Assembly: GCA_044450785.1 (NCBI GenBank) | Contig: JBIOJM010000365.1 | Coordinates: 1 to 9,915 of the forward strand | DNA: 9,915 bases | Reading direction: 5' to 3' | From: JBIOJM01 sp044450785 | GTDB lineage: Bacteria; Planctomycetota; Planctomycetia; Isosphaerales; Isosphaeraceae | In this document: piece by piece, positions 7,089 through 9,915 of the stretch | Layout: every line of letters begins with the position of its first letter | Numbering within the stretch: position 1 is the stretch's first letter | Translations under genes and position numbers: made by a program | The notes under the pieces: model-generated | The model's input: the letters and a program-made list of their open reading frames with translations, nothing else | Databases searched by the model: none | Told to the model about the DNA's origin: nothing

Positions 7089-7766
7089 ATGACATCGTTG
7101 CCGAATTGCAGAGTTGAACCGATCGAATCGAGTCCGTTCGCCCAGGTCGCCTATCTCATGTGGCGTGAGGACACTTCCCTTGCGCTGATCATCGATCCTG
7201 GATTCGACACGCGCACGATCCTGGAACGACTCGATCAGTACGGCCTGCGCCTGGCCGCGATTCTGAACACACACGGCCACGGCGACCACATCGCGGGCAA
7301 TCGGGCGATGAAAGAGGCATTCCCGGATGCGCCGCTCTTGATCGGTCGCAACGAGGCGGCTCTGCTGCGCGATCCCGAGGCCAACATGAGCGCCGCCTTC
7401 GGTCTGCCGTTCACCAGTCCCGACGCGGATCGGCTGGTCTCCGATGGAGAACGCATCGAAATCGCGGGCTTCGAGTTCCTGGTGCGCGAGATACCGGGGC
7501 ACAGCCCCGGCTCGGTCGTTTTCATCTTCGACAAGTACGAACCCCCCTTCGTCTTCGGCGGCGACGTCCTCTTCGCCGGCTCAATCGGCCGGACGGATCT
7601 CGGGGGAAGCTTGGAGCAATTGGTCCAAGGGATCCGCACCAAGCTTTTCACTCTTCCCGATGCCACCTCGATCTTTCCCGGACACGGGCCCGCCACCACG
7701 GTCGGGGTCGAGAAACAGTCGAACCCTTTCGTCGGCCTTGCGGCGGGTTTGCTCCATCCTCATTAA
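7089..7766 (+). CDS. Metallo-beta-lactamase-fold hydrolase, GloC/YcbL-like
   Basis: The 225-residue product has the dinuclear metal site of the superfamily: THGHGDH (61-67), GHSPGS with His138 (137-142), GGDVLFAGSIGRTDL with Asp159 (157-171) and PGHGP with His199 (197-201). The FAGSIGRTDL signature is typical of YcbL/GloC-type glyoxalase II enzymes, which hydrolyse S-lactoylglutathione or related thioesters, and separates it from true beta-lactamases. Length fits the ~215-residue family. Whether this organism uses glutathione is unknown, so the thiol substrate is open. ATG 7089 is chosen over GTG 7014 because homology begins soon after it; only a weak AGAAAAGA precedes it. Its TAA is followed at once by the ATG of the phosphoesterase, indicating one transcript. 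Confidence 0.9.
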   Translation: MTSLPNCRVEPIESSPFAQVAYLMWREDTSLALIIDPGFDTRTILERLDQYGLRLAAILNTHGHGDHIAGNRAMKEAFPDAPLLIGRNEAALLRDPEANMSAAFGLPFTSPDADRLVSDGERIEIAGFEFLVREIPGHSPGSVVFIFDKYEPPFVFGGDVLFAGSIGRTDLGGSLEQLVQGIRTKLFTLPDATSIFPGHGPATTVGVEKQSNPFVGLAAGLLHPH

Positions 7767-8465
7767 ATGAACGTTTGGGCGATCTCTGACCTGCACCTGT
7801 CGTTCGCGCGGCCCGAGCGGCGCGAACGCTACGCTGCGCGCTGGCGCGACCATGCCGCGAAGATCGAGCAGAACTGGCGCCAGGTGGTCGGAGCCGGCGA
7901 CCTGGTCTTGATTCCGGGCGACCTGTCGATGGCCGGCAACCATCGCGACCTGCAGTGCGACCTGGCGTGGCTCCATCGCCTGCCTGGAACCAAGGTGCTC
8001 GCACCGGGCAATCACGACCGATGGTGGAACAGTCTCGCGACGATCCGCCGCCTGCTCCGTGCTTCCATCCTGGCCGTGGACGGGGACGCCGTGACGATTC
8101 ATGGACTGGTCGTCTGCGGGACGACCGGCGTGCCGGTCCCCACCGACCTTGCCACTCCGGCCGAACGGCTCGCGATCGACCGCCAGACCAAGGCGCTCGA
8201 GCAAGCCCTGGAACAGGCATCCTTGCTCCGAGGCGATCCGAAGAAACCGCTGTACGTGCTCTGGCATTATCCGCCCTTCGACGCTCACGCCCGCCCCGGT
8301 CCGTCGGTCGAGCTGTTCGAGCGGGCCGGCGTGACGGCCTGCGTTTACGGCCACCTGCACAACCAGAGCGAATGGCCGGCCGCAGTGCAGGGAGTGCTTC
8401 GGGGCGTCCGATACCACTGCGTCGCGGCCGACGCGATCGGCTTCCGCCCCCTCCGGATCAACTGA
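7767..8465 (+). CDS. Calcineurin-like metallophosphoesterase
   Basis: The 232-residue product carries the complete phosphoesterase motif set in order: SDLHLS (Asp8, His10), PGDLSMAG (Asp52), GNHDRWW (81-87), His167 in LWHYPPF, and GHLHN (195-199). All metal-binding positions are present, so an active dinuclear phosphoesterase is expected. It resembles the compact predicted phosphohydrolases of COG1768; the natural substrate is unknown. There is no signal peptide, so it is cytoplasmic. The ATG follows the stop of the MBL-fold gene with zero spacing (TAAATG), which points to translational coupling by terminating ribosomes. TGA 8463-8465 overlaps the start of a heptad repeat run. Confidence 0.93.
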   Translation: MNVWAISDLHLSFARPERRERYAARWRDHAAKIEQNWRQVVGAGDLVLIPGDLSMAGNHRDLQCDLAWLHRLPGTKVLAPGNHDRWWNSLATIRRLLRASILAVDGDAVTIHGLVVCGTTGVPVPTDLATPAERLAIDRQTKALEQALEQASLLRGDPKKPLYVLWHYPPFDAHARPGPSVELFERAGVTACVYGHLHNQSEWPAAVQGVLRGVRYHCVAADAIGFRPLRIN

Positions 8466-8540
8466 TTTTCGTTTTTCGTTTTTCGATCTTGGATTGCGGA
8501 TTCTGGATCGCCGCCTGTCGATTGCCGACTGCCGATTTTG
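8464..8540 (+). repeat. Eleven degenerate GAT-led heptads
   Basis: From 8464 the sequence falls into eleven consecutive 7-base units, nearly all beginning GATT, GATC, GACT or GTTT, for example GATTTTC, GTTTTTC (twice), GATCTTG, GATTGCG, GATTCTG, GATTGCC and GATTTTG. The first unit begins inside the stop codon of the phosphoesterase. It is a diverged version of a GGATNNN unit related to the AAGGATG array at 193-220. Confidence 0.75.
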
Positions 8541-8588
8541 ATTAGTCCGTGCGAGTGTCCCCAATCCAAGATCCAAAATCCGAAATGG
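8485..8588. repeat. Inverted heptad pair bounding the aroE remnant
   Basis: GATCTTGGATTG (8485-8496) and CAATCCAAGATC (8562-8573) are perfect 12-bp inverted repeats 65 bases apart. The right side (8561-8588) is four heptads on the opposite strand, of the type GGATTNN. It may act as a terminator for the hydrolase pair or be a mobile or repetitive intergenic element. Confidence 0.8.
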
Positions 8589-8591
8589 GAA

Positions 8592-8870
8592 GGCGCGACG
8601 TCGATCGGTCTGGATCCCGACACCTCCGCCCAGGTCCCGATCGACACCACCTCACTTCATTCGGAAACGATCGTCTGCGACGTCATCCCAAACCCGCCAA
8701 GTACCCGGCTGATCCGGGACGCCGCTCTCCGCGGCTGCACCGTCCTGGACGGCCTGGGTATGCTCGTAAACCAAGGTGCCATCGCGATCAAGCTCTGGTC
8801 GGGCCGCTCACCCCGGGCCGATATCAATGCGACACGCCCTCACGGCACTCTTCTCGACCGAAACCCCCAT
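8592..8870 (+). pseudogene. aroE: Shikimate dehydrogenase C-terminal remnant (aroE fragment)
   Basis: In the frame open from 8538 to 8978, residues from GATSIGLDPD onward (8592) match the C-terminal part of AroE. Visible are ATSIGL, a VPIDTTSL strand, CDVIPNPPSTRLIRDA and GCTVLDGLGMLVNQGA, the last containing the conserved shikimate-contacting Gln, then an IKLWSG ending. AroE is normally ~270 residues; here only about the last 90 remain. The substrate-binding N-terminal domain and the NADP GxGGxxxA loop are absent, and 8465 already ends another gene, so the missing part is not upstream. There is no ribosome site, and the nominal TTG start lies inside the heptad repeat. It cannot be a working dehydrogenase. 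The downstream boundary is approximate; similarity fades after ~8805. A functional copy is presumably elsewhere. Confidence 0.75.
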
Positions 8871-9227
8871 GGCGGCCGACTCGACGGCCCCGGACACCCG
8901 GTGAACCCCTGCGCCCTCATGCCGGCGGATTACGCGCACGAATGTGCACAATTGTTGTGCGTTCGAGCGCGTCAGTGACCTTGTGTTCCCGTTTTTACGT
9001 GACAACAGAGCGAAAGAGCGAGGACGGTGACACCTTTTGTTCAGTATCGATCGATGAAAGGAGAACGCCGAAACGATACAAGACCATGTTTAGAAAAGAC
9101 ATTCGACAATTAACGTCTTCGCTCAAGAGAGAAAGGCACGGGAGATGCATGATACAAAGAGGGCGCACAGTTTGGTGTCGAACAGGGAATGAGAGTTCCA
9201 GTCTTCAATATCAACCGGGAGATGACC
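8871..9227 (+). promoter_or_regulatory. AT-richer csrA leader with repeated GGA motifs
   Basis: 9001-9180 is about 47% GC by hand count, well below its surroundings. It contains AGGA or GGGA at 9021, 9059, 9140, 9185 and 9217; the 9-mer CGGGAGATG occurs twice (9139-9147 and 9216-9224), the second overlapping the csrA ribosome site. GGA in loops is the CsrA recognition core, so autoregulation is plausible. A 6-bp inverted repeat GCACAA/TTGTGC (8946-8951/8955-8960) lies upstream. No gene or clear -35/-10 pair is seen. Confidence 0.45.
9217..9221 (+). promoter_or_regulatory. csrA ribosome-binding site GGGAG
   Basis: GGGAG lies six bases before ATG 9228 and decides the start against the in-frame ATGs at 9189 and 9222. 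It contains a GGA, so CsrA bound here would block ribosomes. Confidence 0.6.
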
Positions 9228-9428
9228 ATGTTGGTTCTAAGCAGGAAGCTGGGCGAGAAGATCGTCATTGGTGACAACATTGTTGTCACTGTGGTCAAGA
9301 TCGACCGCAATCAAATTCGAATCGGCATCGAAGCCCCGACCGATATCCTGGTTTACCGCGAAGAGATCGCGCCCCAGCGCGTGGTGCATGAGGGACGAAC
9401 CCACCCGGTCGCCGTGAGCCGCTCTTGA
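9228..9428 (+). CDS. csrA: Carbon storage regulator CsrA
   Basis: CsrA is a small dimeric RNA-binding protein that binds GGA motifs in mRNA leaders and alters translation or stability. The 66-residue product matches the family throughout: MLVLSRKLGEKIVIGD (1-16), the beta-sheet VVKIDRNQIRIGIEAP (22-37) and REEI (44-47), including Arg44, which contacts RNA in E. coli CsrA. Position 43 is Tyr rather than the usual His of VHREEI, a conservative change. The tail after ~50 (HEGRTHPVAVSRS) is unrelated to other CsrA ends, as is common. Start ATG 9228 is preferred for the family start MLVLSRK and GGGAG spacing. It stands alone, without the flagellar genes (fliW, flgL) often next to it. Confidence 0.95.
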   Translation: MLVLSRKLGEKIVIGDNIVVTVVKIDRNQIRIGIEAPTDILVYREEIAPQRVVHEGRTHPVAVSRS

Positions 9429-9759
9429 TCTGTGCGGCGGAGCGCACCGGCCGAGATCTCGACGACATGACCACAAGCCAGCCTGTTCAGGCCCGTGTGC
9501 TCCGCTCACTCCGACCGCTCTCCTCCCGCCAGGCCGGTATTGCGCAACGGCAGCGCCACACGCCTTCGACCGCTCACGCGAGCGCCACGTGGTCGCTCCT
9601 TCCCAACGTCACGCAAGCGGACAAGCCGATCGAGCGACCGCCTGGATGATCCCCGAATTGTCCGCGGCGGCGAGGCGAGAAATCGGGCAAGGCGCGGCGA
9701 GACATGTCCGCGCCCGGAGAGCGGCCTCCCGTTGGCGCAGCTAGCCGGTGATCCCAACA
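9429..9759. other. Non-coding stretch downstream of csrA
   Basis: I see no supported gene. Open frames on both strands are Arg/Ser/Pro-rich and lack domains. GCGAGCGCCACG (9578-9589) recurs at 9768-9779, so this part carries a scattered copy of the palindromic repeat. A dyad centred on CCACGTGG lies at about 9585-9593. Confidence 0.45.
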
Positions 9760-9765
9760 CACCGG
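9745..9765. repeat. CCGGTG/CACCGG hairpin abutting the palindromic repeat
   Basis: CCGGTG (9745-9750) and CACCGG (9760-9765) can pair with a 9-base loop. The second arm is also the start of the larger palindrome, so two alternative foldings compete. TAGCCGGTGATC here resembles TAGCCGCCGGTGATC at 9805-9819. Confidence 0.6.
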
Positions 9766-9816
9766 TGGCGAGCGCCACGCCGCTCATTTTCCGCGGCACG
9801 GCGTTAGCCGCCGGTG
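9760..9816. repeat. 57-base imperfect palindrome, REP-like intergenic element
   Basis: Arms 9760-9783 and 9793-9816 (24 bases each) are inverted repeats with 19 of 24 matches, around the loop TCATTTTCC. The compensating differences and GC-rich stem suggest a folded RNA or DNA element. GGCGTTAGCCGCCGGTG-like motifs recall intergenic repeats seen in planctomycete genomes; this is from memory and unverified. Confidence 0.7.
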
Positions 9817-9915
9817 ATCGGAAAGGTGCCAGCCACCAAAACCGGGTAAAATACACCGTGTGCGATGAACTGATTTCGTGGCCATTGCCTATCTAAATTC
9901 TGTACATTCCTCATA
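9817..9915. other. Right edge without a supported gene
   Basis: This is AT-richer sequence leading out of the window, with TAAAAT (9846-9851) as a possible -10 of a gene beyond the edge. No start is visible. Confidence 0.3.

Noticed and set aside
9149..9274. 41-codon frame overlapping the csrA start, with a GGGAG upstream
   Set aside because: The peptide has no recognisable feature and half of it overlaps csrA out of frame; the GGGAG is better read as a CsrA-type site.
9506..9856. 116-codon minus-strand frame downstream of csrA
   Set aside because: It spans the palindromic repeat and is Arg/Pro/Ser-rich; translated intergenic repeat is the likelier explanation.

Overview
The window is GC-rich (low 60s % by eye) and looks like a planctomycete chromosome, probably of the Isosphaeraceae or a close relative. 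The main support is a DUF1571 protein (a family essentially confined to Planctomycetota), weak or non-canonical starts (two TTG), secreted beta-propeller and low-complexity proteins, and seven-base tandem repeats next to stop codons. The genus is inference.

Layout. 1-187 is the glycine-rich C-terminal end of a plus-strand gene. It converges on a minus-strand run of four genes read right to left: a RimI-like acetyltransferase (5155-4625), a two-helix membrane protein with a C-terminal zinc ribbon (4564-3497), a secreted PQQ-like beta-propeller protein (3316-1877) and the bifunctional purine enzyme PurH (1880-279). The last two overlap as TTGA. The convergent junction (192-279) is filled by AAGGATG heptads in inverted orientation, each arm within a few bases of a stop codon. 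5156-5746 has no credible gene. A DUF1571 exported protein (6856-5747, minus) is divergent from a plus-strand pair, a GloC/YcbL-like metallo-beta-lactamase-fold hydrolase (7089-7766) and a calcineurin-like metallophosphoesterase (7767-8465), with no base between stop and start.

The accessory part is 8464-9915. A run of degenerate GAT-led heptads starts at the phosphoesterase stop, and an inverted copy runs to within a few bases of a decapitated shikimate dehydrogenase (aroE) remnant, of which only the C-terminal third survives. An AT-richer leader with repeated GGA motifs then precedes csrA (9228-9428), the RNA-binding post-transcriptional regulator. The last 487 bases hold no supported gene but carry a 57-base palindromic REP-like element (9760-9816).

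How the genes relate: PurH, RimI and CsrA are housekeeping or regulatory, the hydrolase pair is probably one transcript, and the beta-propeller, zinc-ribbon and DUF1571 proteins are lineage-type proteins of unknown role. I found no mobile-element gene, CRISPR array, rRNA or tRNA. The strongest signals for follow-up are the heptad repeats, the aroE deletion junction and the csrA leader; I see no clear new multi-gene system.
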